From an uncultured Alteromonadaceae bacterium (GTDB lineage Bacteria > Pseudomonadota > Gammaproteobacteria > Enterobacterales > Alteromonadaceae): DNA of 41,473 nt. The stretch is taken from positions 1-41,473 of the forward strand of contig CALKGI010000132.1 in assembly GCA_938085045.1 (NCBI GenBank). Direction: 5' to 3'. The notes under the pieces are model-generated. The model searched no databases, had not been told where the DNA came from, and saw only the letters and a program-made list of their open reading frames with translations. A program made the position numbers and the translations under genes. Shown piece after piece: positions 16,812 through 25,724 of this stretch (within the stretch, counting starts at the first letter, position 1; each line of letters starts with the position of its first letter).

Positions 16812-17833
16812 TGTTGCTCCCCTGATTTAGGCATTTTCATTTGCGCGACTACTTTATCGGCAACTTGATTCAAACTAAATTCAGCATCGCTGCCAAACTG
16901 CAAAGCCAACCGCTCACGGGTGTTTCTTAATCCGATATTTTCGTTTATATCAGTTGGCAAACGGCCAATATTGCCGACTTCAACCAGCAATTGCTCGCCT
17001 TTTGCAGTAATGCTGATATCAACCACCCCGCCTTTAGGCAAAACCGAAATACCATGCTTCACCGCATTTTCGACCAGTGTTTGAATACTCAACGGCAGTA
17101 CTTGCCAGTTATCAAGGCCCGGTGAAATAAACCAGTTAACTTGCAATCGCTCTTCAAACCGCACTTTTTCTATCGCCAAATAGTGTTCAATAATAACAAC
17201 CTCTTCACTTAGTGCCACCAACTTAAGTTCACCACTGGTTAACGTGTAACGCAACATGCCCGACAGCCGAGTGACCATATCACGGGTCGCTTCGGGGCTT
17301 TCGAGTGCCAGTGAACGAATACTGTTAAGTGCATTGAATAAAAAGTGAGGGTTCATTTGAAACTTCAGCCCCTGCAACTGAGAATCTCTAAGGGCCAGTT
17401 GTAGTTTTAGAGCTTCGATTTCTTGTCGGCGAGTCGCATGATAGGCATGGTAGCCTTTATATAGTAGCGTCCACACTAATAACGTAATGAAATAATTAAC
17501 AAAAACATACAAGGCAACAAACCAGTTGAACGTTTGCCAGCTAAACCCGGCTTGGAAACGAAATAACACCAAAGTGGCCATGGTTTCCCACACAACGGCA
17601 CCAATCATCAGCAGCACTATATAAGTGGGCACAGCTTTAACTGGGCTCAAGGCTTGCCAAAATGCGCGTTTATAACACCAGCGCAAAGAATGGGTGACCA
17701 ACAACCCACCACCGAGCATTGCAGCAGCATTAATTATCGGCTGAGTGGCTGATGATTGGCTGTTGGCAAACATCAAGTAGTTTGCAGTTCCATAAATCAG
17801 CCAGCCAATGGTTTGTAGTGTCCAATACAACAT
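16808..17833 (-). CDS. LytS/YehU-type sensor histidine kinase
   Basis: A 341-residue membrane kinase. Four hydrophobic segments lie between about 8 and 127 (one pair, then 68-92 and 104-126), followed by a short coil (130-155). The His_kinase motif FQMNPHFLFNALNSI contains the phospho-acceptor His163. The ATPase part shows the N-box QTLVENAVKHGIS and the G-box NIGLRNTRERL. There is no periplasmic sensor domain, so the signal is probably sensed in the membrane or through the two small membrane proteins encoded just upstream (inference). Its ATG touches the stop of the preceding gene with no intervening base. Confidence 0.95.
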   Translation of the reverse strand: MLYWTLQTIGWLIYGTANYLMFANSQSSATQPIINAAAMLGGGLLVTHSLRWCYKRAFWQALSPVKAVPTYIVLLMIGAVVWETMATLVLFRFQAGFSWQTFNWFVALYVFVNYFITLLVWTLLYKGYHAYHATRRQEIEALKLQLALRDSQLQGLKFQMNPHFLFNALNSIRSLALESPEATRDMVTRLSGMLRYTLTSGELKLVALSEEVVIIEHYLAIEKVRFEERLQVNWFISPGLDNWQVLPLSIQTLVENAVKHGISVLPKGGVVDISITAKGEQLLVEVGNIGRLPTDINENIGLRNTRERLALQFGSDAEFSLNQVADKVVAQMKMPKSGEQQ

Positions 17834-18037
17834 TTAGTTTTTGTTTTTCATCCTATGTTTTTCAAAACCAATAACCGCAATGGCAATCACTGACGCAATA
17901 ATAAGGCTGAGCGTGACACTACCTTGCATAATGCCAATTGCCGCCCCCTGTGAACAACCTAACCCTAGGCCCAAGCCATAGGGGTAAGCTTTAGCCGTTT
18001 TATCTACTTTCATGGTATCGCCTGTTTTGTTGGTCAT
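17834..18037 (-). CDS. Small glycine-rich membrane protein
   Basis: A 67-residue protein. The ATG at 18037 is chosen over a GTG 39 bases upstream because AAGGAG lies eight bases before it. The middle is YGLGLGLGCSQGAAIGIMQG, followed by the hydrophobic SLIIASVIAIAVIGF, giving one or two membrane helices and a basic tail. It starts five bases after the upstream small gene and abuts the kinase gene, so it is part of the same operon. Function is unknown; an accessory role in sensing is an inference from position. Confidence 0.75.
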   Translation of the reverse strand: MTNKTGDTMKVDKTAKAYPYGLGLGLGCSQGAAIGIMQGSVTLSLIIASVIAIAVIGFEKHRMKNKN

Positions 18038-18042
18038 TGTGG

Positions 18043-18255
18043 CTACTCCTTGCCTTGATAAACGCTTTGACAACACAAACCTTTACGCCTGAGCGCACCA
18101 AACCAAATCACGCCAAGGGCAGCATAAGCCGGAAACCAATTGCTCCACCATAATTGTGCAGTGTAATCGTTAAAATAATCACCAACAAGGTTTATCAACA
18201 ACAGCATAGTCAGTCCCATCAGGGCTGTGCTAATTCGAGGATTTTTTAATTTCAT
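18043..18255 (-). CDS. Small two-pass membrane protein, first gene of kinase operon
   Basis: A 70-residue protein with two hydrophobic segments (about 11-26, ALMGLTMLLLINLVGD, and 39-53, WFPAYAALGVIWFGA) joined by a short aromatic loop. The ATG has AAGGAAT eight bases upstream. No family is recognised. It leads the operon with the 67-residue protein, kinase and regulator; the arrangement suggests it tunes the kinase (inference). Confidence 0.75.
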   Translation of the reverse strand: MKLKNPRISTALMGLTMLLLINLVGDYFNDYTAQLWWSNWFPAYAALGVIWFGALRRKGLCCQSVYQGKE

Positions 18256-18384
18256 GGTTTAATTCCTTCTCAAATTGATTAACTGATGAGAAGTTTATGG
18301 CGTATTTACAGTGTTTAGGGGGATATGTGATAAATGGTTGTTATTAGGGATGTTTGGTTTTTATTTTACCGGGCCAATTCACAG
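18256..18384. promoter_or_regulatory. Upstream region of the LytS/LytTR operon
   Basis: This should contain the operon promoter on the minus strand. It is AT-rich, but I cannot point to a convincing -35/-10 pair or a LytTR direct-repeat box. Confidence 0.35.
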
Positions 18385-18419
18385 GCCAAAAATAAAACGC
18401 CCTACCAAAACGGTAAGGC
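18385..18419 (-). terminator. Intrinsic terminator after the FN3-like gene
   Basis: On the minus strand GCCTTACC and GGTAGGGC form an 8-bp stem with one mismatch and a 5-base loop (18399-18419), followed by GTTTTATTTTT. It lies 165 bases downstream of the stop of the fibronectin-III-like gene and upstream of the kinase operon, so it separates the two transcripts. Confidence 0.7.
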
Positions 18420-18583
18420 AAAAGAGAATGATGACTGACTGAATATGAAAGTGTTCTACCTCCTTAGGATAGTTGTTTTAACCACCTGACTTTTTTAAAA
18501 TGAAAACTGTTTTGCTATATGTTGTTTTGCAATGTAGTGCTTTTACAGGCATTGCCTTTAAAAACCTGCTTAATGCAGATTTA

Positions 18584-19042
18584 TTAAATCTCTATTTCGT
18601 TACTGTATTTCGAATTATTTGTGGCATTAATCGCCTTAACCCGATATTTGTATCTGCCTGTGCCCGGTTCATCGTGAAAACTCGTGACATCGGCTGCGAC
18701 ATTACCCACAGGTATGTAATCACAGCATTTCTTGTTGTCTTTAAGATATTGCTCACACCGTTCAATAATGAATTGATCTTCATCTCCGGCATTGTCTTGC
18801 CATAATATGTCAACAATTTTACCGTCTGTTGGACCGAAACTCACCAGCTGCACATCTACGCTGATATTGTTTGGTCTTGCAATAGCATACCCAATTCTTG
18901 GTTTTACCCGTATGTCGACGGTTTTGCCATCAGACTCAATTGCCGTTACCGGTTTGGGTTTTTCTAGGGATGCTTGTGTCAGTGGTGATAGTGCTAATAA
19001 AACACAGCCAGTAATTATACCGGCGCTCGTTTCTAGTCTCAT
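18584..19042 (-). CDS. Exported fibronectin-III-like small protein
   Basis: A 152-residue protein. I choose the ATG at 19042 because CAGGAA lies about nine bases upstream and it puts a clean signal peptide at the start (MRLETSAGIITGCVLLALSP, cleaved near QAS); the longer frame from 19084 has no ribosome site. The C-terminal part (about 65-152) looks like a fibronectin type III fold: VDILWQDNAGDEDQFIIERC, then GNVAADVTSFHDEPGTGRYK, then YRVKAINATNNSKYSNEIEI. Three cysteines (CEQ and KCC) lie in the middle. It is probably periplasmic or secreted and may bind protein or carbohydrate. It is transcribed away from the S8 protease gene. Confidence 0.75.
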   Translation of the reverse strand: MRLETSAGIITGCVLLALSPLTQASLEKPKPVTAIESDGKTVDIRVKPRIGYAIARPNNISVDVQLVSFGPTDGKIVDILWQDNAGDEDQFIIERCEQYLKDNKKCCDYIPVGNVAADVTSFHDEPGTGRYKYRVKAINATNNSKYSNEIEI

Positions 19043-19755
19043 GATATCTATTCCTGCTGATTTAATGCTTAACTGACCTTTCATTAATTAACGATGGTCA
19101 ACACTTTCTCTTTAATATTACCTACCTGAATTTCTCATTATTATTGTGTTTAGCTAATAGCTTTTTATTATGGTCTTTTGCCTTTATCGGTTGTGGCAGA
19201 ATCTTTTGCTCTGCTCAATCAACGCCATCTATATTGACTGTTTTGAGTTAAAGAGCGTTAACAAATACCCGACTGGATTACGCACAAAACCGACGTAAAC
19301 GTACTTTTATGGTAAAAGATGTTAAAAAAAATATGTTTAAAGAGTTGATATCTTGAGCTGTATATTCAATAATCACCGCTCAATTAATAAACATTTAATG
19401 GTTTTAAACACCAGTTTAACGTTGAAAAATGTAAAAAAAGTGCTGAAAATACGTCAAAGACAGTAGCAACTTGTCATTTAACATCCACACAAGCTACTGA
19501 TTTAAATGGAATTACAAAGTAACGTCGGAAATGTGTCAAAAGTTGTCGTATTTGTACTAGGACTGTTTCATTCAGCTGATAGCATCAAGGCAAGTAGTAG
19601 GAATATTAACCAGCCGTTAACAACAAACGATAAAATAAATAAAACGGTTAACTACTTCGAGTACGCAGGACGCAAAAACAGGTCATTAAATAATAATAAT
19701 TTAGCAATTAATGACGTCATTTAGAGATAACAATAATCTTATTAGAGGTGAGAGA
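19043..19755. promoter_or_regulatory. Long divergent intergenic region
   Basis: About 700 AT-rich bases separate the FN3-like gene from the protease. TTGATA (19345-19350), 17 bases before AATAAT (19368-19373), is a possible plus-strand promoter with a long leader. A perfect 12-bp palindrome AATGACGTCATT lies at 19710-19721, 35 bases before the protease start, and could be an operator. A 72-codon frame at 19506-19724 has no ribosome site and I do not call it a gene. Confidence 0.4.
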
Positions 19756-21528
19756 ATGTTTAATACAAGTATGAGAGAGACGATAATAAATCTAACTAAA
19801 AACCGTAGTACATCATTGGCCGTAGTTTCAGTTGGCTTATGCGCCGCTGTTATGGCTAACATTTATGACAATGATGAAGTCGCACTGGTAGATGTGGCTA
19901 ATGAAACTCATTCTTATATCGTTAAAGCAAATAATTATCAGCAACTGCAATTTGAAATTGATCAGATGTCAGTCACCCCCACTCATGAGCTGGATATCAT
20001 CAAATCATTAGCCGTTGATTTGACCACACAACAATTACAAAACCTTGAGCAAAAACTGGATATTACGGTTAGCAATAACCACAAGGTTGAATTGAATGCC
20101 GTAGGTCCTGGTCAACGTAAATGGCAACCAGCCGCAACCACGCCTGATTTTATTAACGCGGGTATCACCCATTATAATGGAAACTATGGCGGCGGTGTCA
20201 CCATGGCATTTTTGGATACTGGACTGACCAATCTCAATGGTTTGGGCAACGACCGTTACGGTTATGACAAATATTGGGGCACTTATAATGCAGTAACCGA
20301 TACTGCCTCAAACTCAGACTGGGAAGCCAATGGACACGGTACTCATGTATCAAGTGTTGCTGGTAACAGCGATTTTGATTCTAGTGGCAGAATTTACGGC
20401 ATAGCCCCAGATGCAAAAATGTTGGGTATTAAGGCTTTTGACAGCCAAGGTAAAGCCACTTACGCCGATGTTATTCGTGGTATTGGTTGGGTTGTTACTC
20501 ATAAAAGCACCTACAACATTCGCGTGATGAACATGTCTTTCAGCGGTCCTGTTCAGTCTTATTACTGGGAAGACCCACTAAATCAAGCTGTAACCGCAGC
20601 TTGGCAGGCCGGTATTGTCATCGTCGCTTCTGCCGGTAACAAAGGCCCAGACCCAATGACCATTGGCGTACCAGGTAACAACCCTTATGTTATTACTGTT
20701 GGCGCAATGACCGACAATTACACTCCTTTTGATTCTACAGACGACAAAATGGCCATTTTCAGCGCTTCTGGTCCTACGGTTGAAGGTTTCGTTAAACCAG
20801 AAATCATTGCACCGGGCGGTCACATGTCTGGTTTGATGACAACTGACTCTTACCTTGTTACCGAGCACCCTGAATTCCATGACGGCGGTCGTTACTTCGA
20901 AATGTCGGGTACTTCACAATCAGCCGCAGTAGTGACTGGTGTTGTTGCTCTGATGTTAACTGCCGATCCAACGTTAACGCCAGATGATGTTAAATGTCGA
21001 TTGATTGCCAGTGCACGCCCTGCAACCAACCCAGATAACTCTCGTGCCTACAGTGTATTCCAACAAGGTGCCGGTGCGGTTAATGCCGCAGATGCTATTG
21101 CCAGTCAAGAAAGTAATTGTGCCAACCAAGGTTTGGATATTGCCGCAGATCTTGCAGGCACCAAGCACTTCGCGGGTCCTGTTGGCATCAACACCAGTGG
21201 TGACTTCTTTGTAGAGAATACCGGTGACGACTACGTTTGGGATATCCCGACCGATATGGACGGTACTCAAGGTTTATTGTGGAAAGGTGATATTGAGTCT
21301 AGCGGAGGTTTTATTTGGGGCACAAATTACAGTTTCAACACCGATGGCGGTTTCATATGGGGAACAGCTTATGACTACAGTGCCGATCCAGCTCGCCAAA
21401 CTAGCTTTGAAACCAATAGCGAATTCTTGTGGAAAACAGTTGGCACCGACGGTGGGTTCATTTGGGGAACCAGCATAAATATTGCCAGTGATAACATTGG
21501 AGTCAATTCTTGGGTAGACGCATACTGA
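19756..21528 (+). CDS. Exported subtilisin-family (S8) serine protease with GGFIWGT repeats
   Basis: A 590-residue protease. The ATG at 19756 has GAGG seven bases upstream; the earlier ATG at 19711 adds only 15 polar residues. A leader-like segment lies at 20-36 (LAVVSVGLCAAVMANI), then a probable propeptide (40-130) that would be removed on activation. The catalytic domain (about 140-455) has Asp154 in AFLDTG, His194 in NGHGTHVSS, the oxyanion Asn295 in ASAGNKGP and Ser387 in MSGTSQSAA. The last 80 residues carry three exact GGFIWGT units (517, 531, 566) and two looser ones (GLLWKGD, SEFLWKT). Similar Gly-Trp repeats occur at the ends of other secreted S8 proteases. A strong terminator follows. 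Confidence 0.93.
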   Translation: MFNTSMRETIINLTKNRSTSLAVVSVGLCAAVMANIYDNDEVALVDVANETHSYIVKANNYQQLQFEIDQMSVTPTHELDIIKSLAVDLTTQQLQNLEQKLDITVSNNHKVELNAVGPGQRKWQPAATTPDFINAGITHYNGNYGGGVTMAFLDTGLTNLNGLGNDRYGYDKYWGTYNAVTDTASNSDWEANGHGTHVSSVAGNSDFDSSGRIYGIAPDAKMLGIKAFDSQGKATYADVIRGIGWVVTHKSTYNIRVMNMSFSGPVQSYYWEDPLNQAVTAAWQAGIVIVASAGNKGPDPMTIGVPGNNPYVITVGAMTDNYTPFDSTDDKMAIFSASGPTVEGFVKPEIIAPGGHMSGLMTTDSYLVTEHPEFHDGGRYFEMSGTSQSAAVVTGVVALMLTADPTLTPDDVKCRLIASARPATNPDNSRAYSVFQQGAGAVNAADAIASQESNCANQGLDIAADLAGTKHFAGPVGINTSGDFFVENTGDDYVWDIPTDMDGTQGLLWKGDIESSGGFIWGTNYSFNTDGGFIWGTAYDYSADPARQTSFETNSEFLWKTVGTDGGFIWGTSINIASDNIGVNSWVDAY

Positions 21529-21568
21529 TTATCATTTATAATCAGATTGGCAACAATTGAACATATCA

Positions 21569-21599
21569 GGGTGGACAACATACGTTGTCCACCCTTTTT
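21569..21599 (+). terminator. Intrinsic terminator after the S8 protease
   Basis: GGGTGGACAAC (21569-21579) and GTTGTCCACCC (21584-21594) form a perfect 11-bp stem with a 4-base loop, followed by TTTTT. It lies 40 bases after the stop codon. Confidence 0.92.
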
Positions 21600-21627
21600 G
21601 TGCGTAAACAACAAGAGAATTTAGCCA

Positions 21628-24600
21628 GTGAAAAAAATTATCCCAAATCTTGGGGCTTTGTTGCTCTGCACCTTGTCAGTCTTGACGTCAATTTTTATCC
21701 CCGCTCACGCCCAACAGTTAAATGCACTAAAATCTTTACCCGCCGAAAACCCTTTGTCTTATCAAGCCATTATGACCATGGCTCAAGACAGTGATGGATT
21801 TATGTGGTTTGGCACTCAAAACGGATTACACCGTTATGACGGATATGAGCTTAACAGTTTTGTTCATGACAACCGTGATGAAAGTACCCTAACTTCAAGT
21901 GATGTCAGTGCATTATTAGTAGACCGTTCGGGTAAAATCTGGGCTGGCACCCGGGCTGGTTTGAATTTGTTTGACCCCGGTAGCCAGAACTTTCAACGTT
22001 TCACCACCACCTCAAAATCACTAACCCTTAGTGATGACAATATCAATGCCTTACTTGAAGACAGTAACGGCAATATCTGGATTGCCACCGACAATGGCCT
22101 CAATATTTTGTTTAGAGACCAACAACCTTGGACAATCAAGCCGATTTTACACAGTGCAAGCGATATAAGAACACTGTCACACAATAACGTAAAAGACCTC
22201 GTACAAAGCGCCACAGGCACTATTTGGGCCGCCACTCACGATGGTATCTCTGAATTTGACTTACAAGGCAGCTTTATCAAAACGGTCAAACCGATTCAAC
22301 AAAACATTGACAACCCCAGTACCAAACTCGCTAAAACTTTGCATATGGCCAAAAATGGCGACATCTGGATTGGTACCACCGGTGGTGGACTGCTCAAATT
22401 CGACCACATCAGTGACGATTTCAGCCATTACCAATTTGATAAAGATAACCCAACTTCTATTCCCAGCAACACGATATCTAAAATATATCAAGACGCCAGT
22501 GACCGCTTGTGGGTGGCCACCGACAAAGGGTTATCAATCTACAACCGCCAAGAAGACAAGTTTTACCGCTATGTTCATTCAGCCACAGACCCTAACAGCC
22601 TAGCCAATAACGTGGTGTTAACTGTTTTTGAAGACAGCCAAAAAATCATGTGGATTGGTACTTTTGCAGGGGTTAGCATCTGGAATCCCAACGTCACGAC
22701 TTTTGATCAATACTCTCCGCAAAAATACCCACAAATGACCGACAGCCATATCAGCGCTTTTAGTCAGGTGGTAAAAAATCAGGTTTATTTCGCTACATAC
22801 GGCGGCGGCATTTATCGCCTGACCCAAAGTGACAGAACCATTGAGAAAATGCCTCAAAGCGACTACTTCAAAGACTTGAGCATTACCTCTATATTGGCTG
22901 AAAAAGAGGTTTTGTGGATAGGCACTCGCGCCTCAGGTATGCATATAGTTGATTTAGTTAGTAACGAGATCACAGCCAATAAAAACGACCCAAATGACGA
23001 AAATTCAATTTCTGCCAATTCAATAACCAGTATCATTCGCGACAAGCACAACAACATCTGGATATCCACGTTCCACAAGGGCATTAATCGCCTCAATAAA
23101 AATGGTTCGTTTACCCGTTTTGTTTCAACCGACCCGGTCAGTAACAATGGGCCGAGTATCAACAACGTTTTACAAATCATGGAGGACACGCAAGGATACC
23201 TGTGGTTAGCAACATACGGTGGCGGCATCAATCGCTTCAACCCCGCAACCAAAACCTTTATGCATTTGTCGCATGACGATACCAAACCCGATAGTTTGAG
23301 CCACGACAATGCTTGGTTTGTCTTTCAAGACGACATGAACAATCTGTGGATTGGTACTCGGGGTTTTGGATTGAACAAATTGAGTTTCGAAGACCAGAAA
23401 AACGACAATTTTGTCTTTACTCATTTAGACATCGAAGATGGTATGAATAATCGTACTGTTGCGGGCATTAGCCAGGACAAAGACGGTAATATCTGGTTTG
23501 CAACCAGCGTTGGCATCTCTCGTTATTCCCAAACAAATAACAGTTTCAAACATTTCAATGCAACCCATGGTCTATTAGACCCAGAAATAAACTTCGGTGC
23601 GATTTATCGTTCCGATGAAAATAGGCTGTTTTTTGGCACAACTAAAGGTTTTAATACCATTTTGCCCACTGATCTTGAACTGAGCCAAAGTGCCCCACAA
23701 GTGCGCATGACAGAAATTTTAAAGCTCAACGAACCGATGCGCTTTGACCAAGCTATTTCAAAAATCGATTCACTGACTTTTGATTACAGCGACAGGCTGA
23801 TCTCATTTGAGTACGTTGGCCTCAATTATGCCGATTCAGCCTCAACCAACTACCAATATCGCCTCCACGGATTTGACCAAGAATGGATTGACGCAGGCAA
23901 GCTAAAAAGGGCGACTTATACTAACCTACCTTCGGGCACCTATCAGTTAGAGGTCAAAGCGGCCAATAGCGACAATGTTTGGCCTGAGCAAGGGCTCATG
24001 ATGGAAGTCATTATAGAACCAGCCCCTTGGGCCTCTTGGTGGGCGTATTTGCTGTATACCATACTCACTGCGATGGCGTTGCTGACCTATTCAAAAGTGG
24101 TCAACCGTAAATTCCAAATAGAACAGCAGCAAAAAATCATGCTTAAACAGCAGGTAGAAGAACAAACTAAGGAATTTCAGCTCAAAAATGTTGAGTTAGA
24201 GCACGCCAACGTCAAATTAGAAAATGCCGCCACCACAGATAAGTTAACCGGCGTTAGAAGTCGTCGTTACCTTGATATCTACATCGAACAGGCGACTCGT
24301 TTGATGTCGCAAATTCACTTAAATATATTGCCAGTACAACGAAACATACTGCCACGATTGTACCTATTCATGGTAAGGATTAACGATGTCAGCAAGGTTA
24401 GTAACAGCCAATTGGTTAACCTCACCGACCTATTATTATACAGCCGCAACGACGACGATTTGGTGATCCGCTGGTCAGACGATACCTTTGCGGTGATAGG
24501 TTATGAAAAAGAACAAAACGCCCGTGAACTGGCCAGCCGCCTGTCGAGTCGTTTCGGTAATATTTTCGACGTTAATACCAAAGTAGATATGGCCTATTCG

Positions 24601-24813
24601 TTCTATCCGTTCAATTTTGAACAGCCAATGGCCCTGTCGTGGGATCAGGTCAGTGTATTGACCGAGTTTGGACTCAATCACGTCAGCAAGAATGAATCTA
24701 TGCAGTGGTTGGGGTTATATTCGCCTAAGACACAACCTTTTAATTATCTTGAGGCGATTAAACTCAAAGATTTGGCTGAGCTTGGGACTATGATCACCAT
24801 TAAGCCCAATTGA
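21628..24813 (+). CDS. Two-component-type propeller sensor with Y_Y_Y and degenerate GGDEF domain
   Basis: A 1061-residue sensor starting at GTG. A signal peptide lies at 1-27 (LGALLLCTLSVLTSIFIPAHA). Residues 30-710 are about a dozen Reg_prop repeats (D-x-x-G-x-x-W-x-G-T, e.g. DSDGFMWFGTQNGLHRYDGY) making a two-bladed-set periplasmic propeller. Residues 719-798 are a Y_Y_Y domain (YQYRLHGFDQEWIDAG). A membrane helix (about 800-820) and a coiled coil (825-865) follow. Residues 867-1040 look like a GGDEF fold (TTDKLTGVRSRRYLD), but the signature is WSDDTF (about 949), not GG[DE]EF, so cyclase activity is unlikely. It probably senses an extracellular sugar or polymer and signals through protein contacts (inference). 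It starts 28 bases after the S8 terminator. Confidence 0.9.
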   Translation: MKKIIPNLGALLLCTLSVLTSIFIPAHAQQLNALKSLPAENPLSYQAIMTMAQDSDGFMWFGTQNGLHRYDGYELNSFVHDNRDESTLTSSDVSALLVDRSGKIWAGTRAGLNLFDPGSQNFQRFTTTSKSLTLSDDNINALLEDSNGNIWIATDNGLNILFRDQQPWTIKPILHSASDIRTLSHNNVKDLVQSATGTIWAATHDGISEFDLQGSFIKTVKPIQQNIDNPSTKLAKTLHMAKNGDIWIGTTGGGLLKFDHISDDFSHYQFDKDNPTSIPSNTISKIYQDASDRLWVATDKGLSIYNRQEDKFYRYVHSATDPNSLANNVVLTVFEDSQKIMWIGTFAGVSIWNPNVTTFDQYSPQKYPQMTDSHISAFSQVVKNQVYFATYGGGIYRLTQSDRTIEKMPQSDYFKDLSITSILAEKEVLWIGTRASGMHIVDLVSNEITANKNDPNDENSISANSITSIIRDKHNNIWISTFHKGINRLNKNGSFTRFVSTDPVSNNGPSINNVLQIMEDTQGYLWLATYGGGINRFNPATKTFMHLSHDDTKPDSLSHDNAWFVFQDDMNNLWIGTRGFGLNKLSFEDQKNDNFVFTHLDIEDGMNNRTVAGISQDKDGNIWFATSVGISRYSQTNNSFKHFNATHGLLDPEINFGAIYRSDENRLFFGTTKGFNTILPTDLELSQSAPQVRMTEILKLNEPMRFDQAISKIDSLTFDYSDRLISFEYVGLNYADSASTNYQYRLHGFDQEWIDAGKLKRATYTNLPSGTYQLEVKAANSDNVWPEQGLMMEVIIEPAPWASWWAYLLYTILTAMALLTYSKVVNRKFQIEQQQKIMLKQQVEEQTKEFQLKNVELEHANVKLENAATTDKLTGVRSRRYLDIYIEQATRLMSQIHLNILPVQRNILPRLYLFMVRINDVSKVSNSQLVNLTDLLLYSRNDDDLVIRWSDDTFAVIGYEKEQNARELASRLSSRFGNIFDVNTKVDMAYSFYPFNFEQPMALSWDQVSVLTEFGLNHVSKNESMQWLGLYSPKTQPFNYLEAIKLKDLAELGTMITIKPN

Positions 24814-24824
24814 TGGGTTAAGGT

Positions 24825-25607
24825 TTAATCCCTAAAAATAATTTTTATAATGGCCAGGCGCTCTTCTGGCCATGCAGTTTCGATAAGAAAACACTGACAG
24901 GCAGCATAATTGTCGTGCAGGGTATTAAGAAATTTAATCACGCCATCCATGTATTGTGTAAATGAAAACTCAAGTAAACAGGTTTTTTCACGGCATTGAA
25001 TGACGGTAATATCGTAACTGCCACCACGATAGTATTGCTCAAACAGTTTTTTAACCCTAAGTTCTGCTTCCGCCGACCAATCGCCATATCCTTCTAGGTT
25101 GTTTAAATCATCAAGATGGCGGTTATAGACGGTGAAGGGGTCTCGTGTTTCTTCTACCGTTTTCTCGCTGGCTTCAAGAAATACATACTCATCGCCTTGT
25201 TTAACCTTGAAATAACCAACCTCTCCAATCACAAACGGCCCTGAGGCCTCTTGCTCTTTTGCCAGCAGCTTTTCATAGTGTTCAGATGTTTTATCGATAT
25301 AGGGCGTCCAACGCTGGTCTGGCGTATCGGTTTTTAAGAGCAATTTTTGTTTTGGCTTTGTTTTATCAGTGTCTTTTAATTCGGTGAGCTGTTCATTTAA
25401 AGCGGTAATTTTGGTTGGCACCAATTCATTTGTGGCCAGTGGTTTTGGTTTAGTCTCTAGTTCAAATTTGTTTTCGACTTGATGAGGTTGTTCTGTCGCA
25501 GGTTCTTCGTGGAGGGGGGTATCTTGAGGGGTAGTTTGTATACCAAAGAAGATGAGAACCAATACTGTGATAATTGAAAGTGCGATGAGTGTTTTTTTTG
25601 ATTGCAT
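24825..25607 (-). CDS. Membrane-anchored periplasmic protein of unknown function
   Basis: A 260-residue protein with a single N-terminal hydrophobic segment (LIALSIITVLVLIFFGI, 7-23), then a long Pro/Glu/Lys-rich linker (25-100) and a compact C-terminal part (about 110-260). That part contains CREKTCLLEF (Cys pair spaced by four) and AACQCFLIE (another close Cys pair), which could form disulfides outside the cytoplasm. The pattern C-R-x-x-x-C-L-L-E-F recurs in anchored proteins of related bacteria, but I do not know a named family. It ends 11 bases from the convergent propeller gene. The ATG has AAAGAG five bases upstream. Confidence 0.75.
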   Translation of the reverse strand: MQSKKTLIALSIITVLVLIFFGIQTTPQDTPLHEEPATEQPHQVENKFELETKPKPLATNELVPTKITALNEQLTELKDTDKTKPKQKLLLKTDTPDQRWTPYIDKTSEHYEKLLAKEQEASGPFVIGEVGYFKVKQGDEYVFLEASEKTVEETRDPFTVYNRHLDDLNNLEGYGDWSAEAELRVKKLFEQYYRGGSYDITVIQCREKTCLLEFSFTQYMDGVIKFLNTLHDNYAACQCFLIETAWPEERLAIIKIIFRD

Positions 25608-25631
25608 AATGACTCTTTTTGAAGGCTTGGT

Positions 25632-25720
25632 TAATGGCTGGTGTAACGGAGGCTAAGCGACTTCTAATGGCCGGTGGTACGGAGGCTAAGCCAGTGTTCC
25701 GCCAGCCAACAAGAAGTCGC
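25632..25720. repeat. 33-bp-period tandem repeat with flanking inverted repeat
   Basis: A 27-base unit at 25632-25658 recurs at 25665-25691 with three differences (24 of 27 identical); its conserved end is ACGGAGGCTAAGC. In addition GCGACTTCT (25657-25665) is the inverse complement of AGAAGTCGC (25712-25720). The whole fills the gap between the hybrid kinase stop and the anchored-protein gene. It may be a dispersed intergenic repeat or an RNA structure; no T-run marks it as a terminator. Confidence 0.6.
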
Positions 25721-25724
25721 CACC

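Noticed and set aside
18500..18805. Plus-strand frame of 101 codons
   Set aside because: It lies opposite the fibronectin-III-like gene, whose signal peptide, ribosome site and fold-like pattern are convincing; the plus frame lacks a ribosome site.
19506..19724. 72-codon frame upstream of the S8 protease
   Set aside because: No ribosome site, low-complexity Asn-rich tail, no recognisable family; probably chance in AT-rich DNA, though a small leader peptide cannot be excluded.
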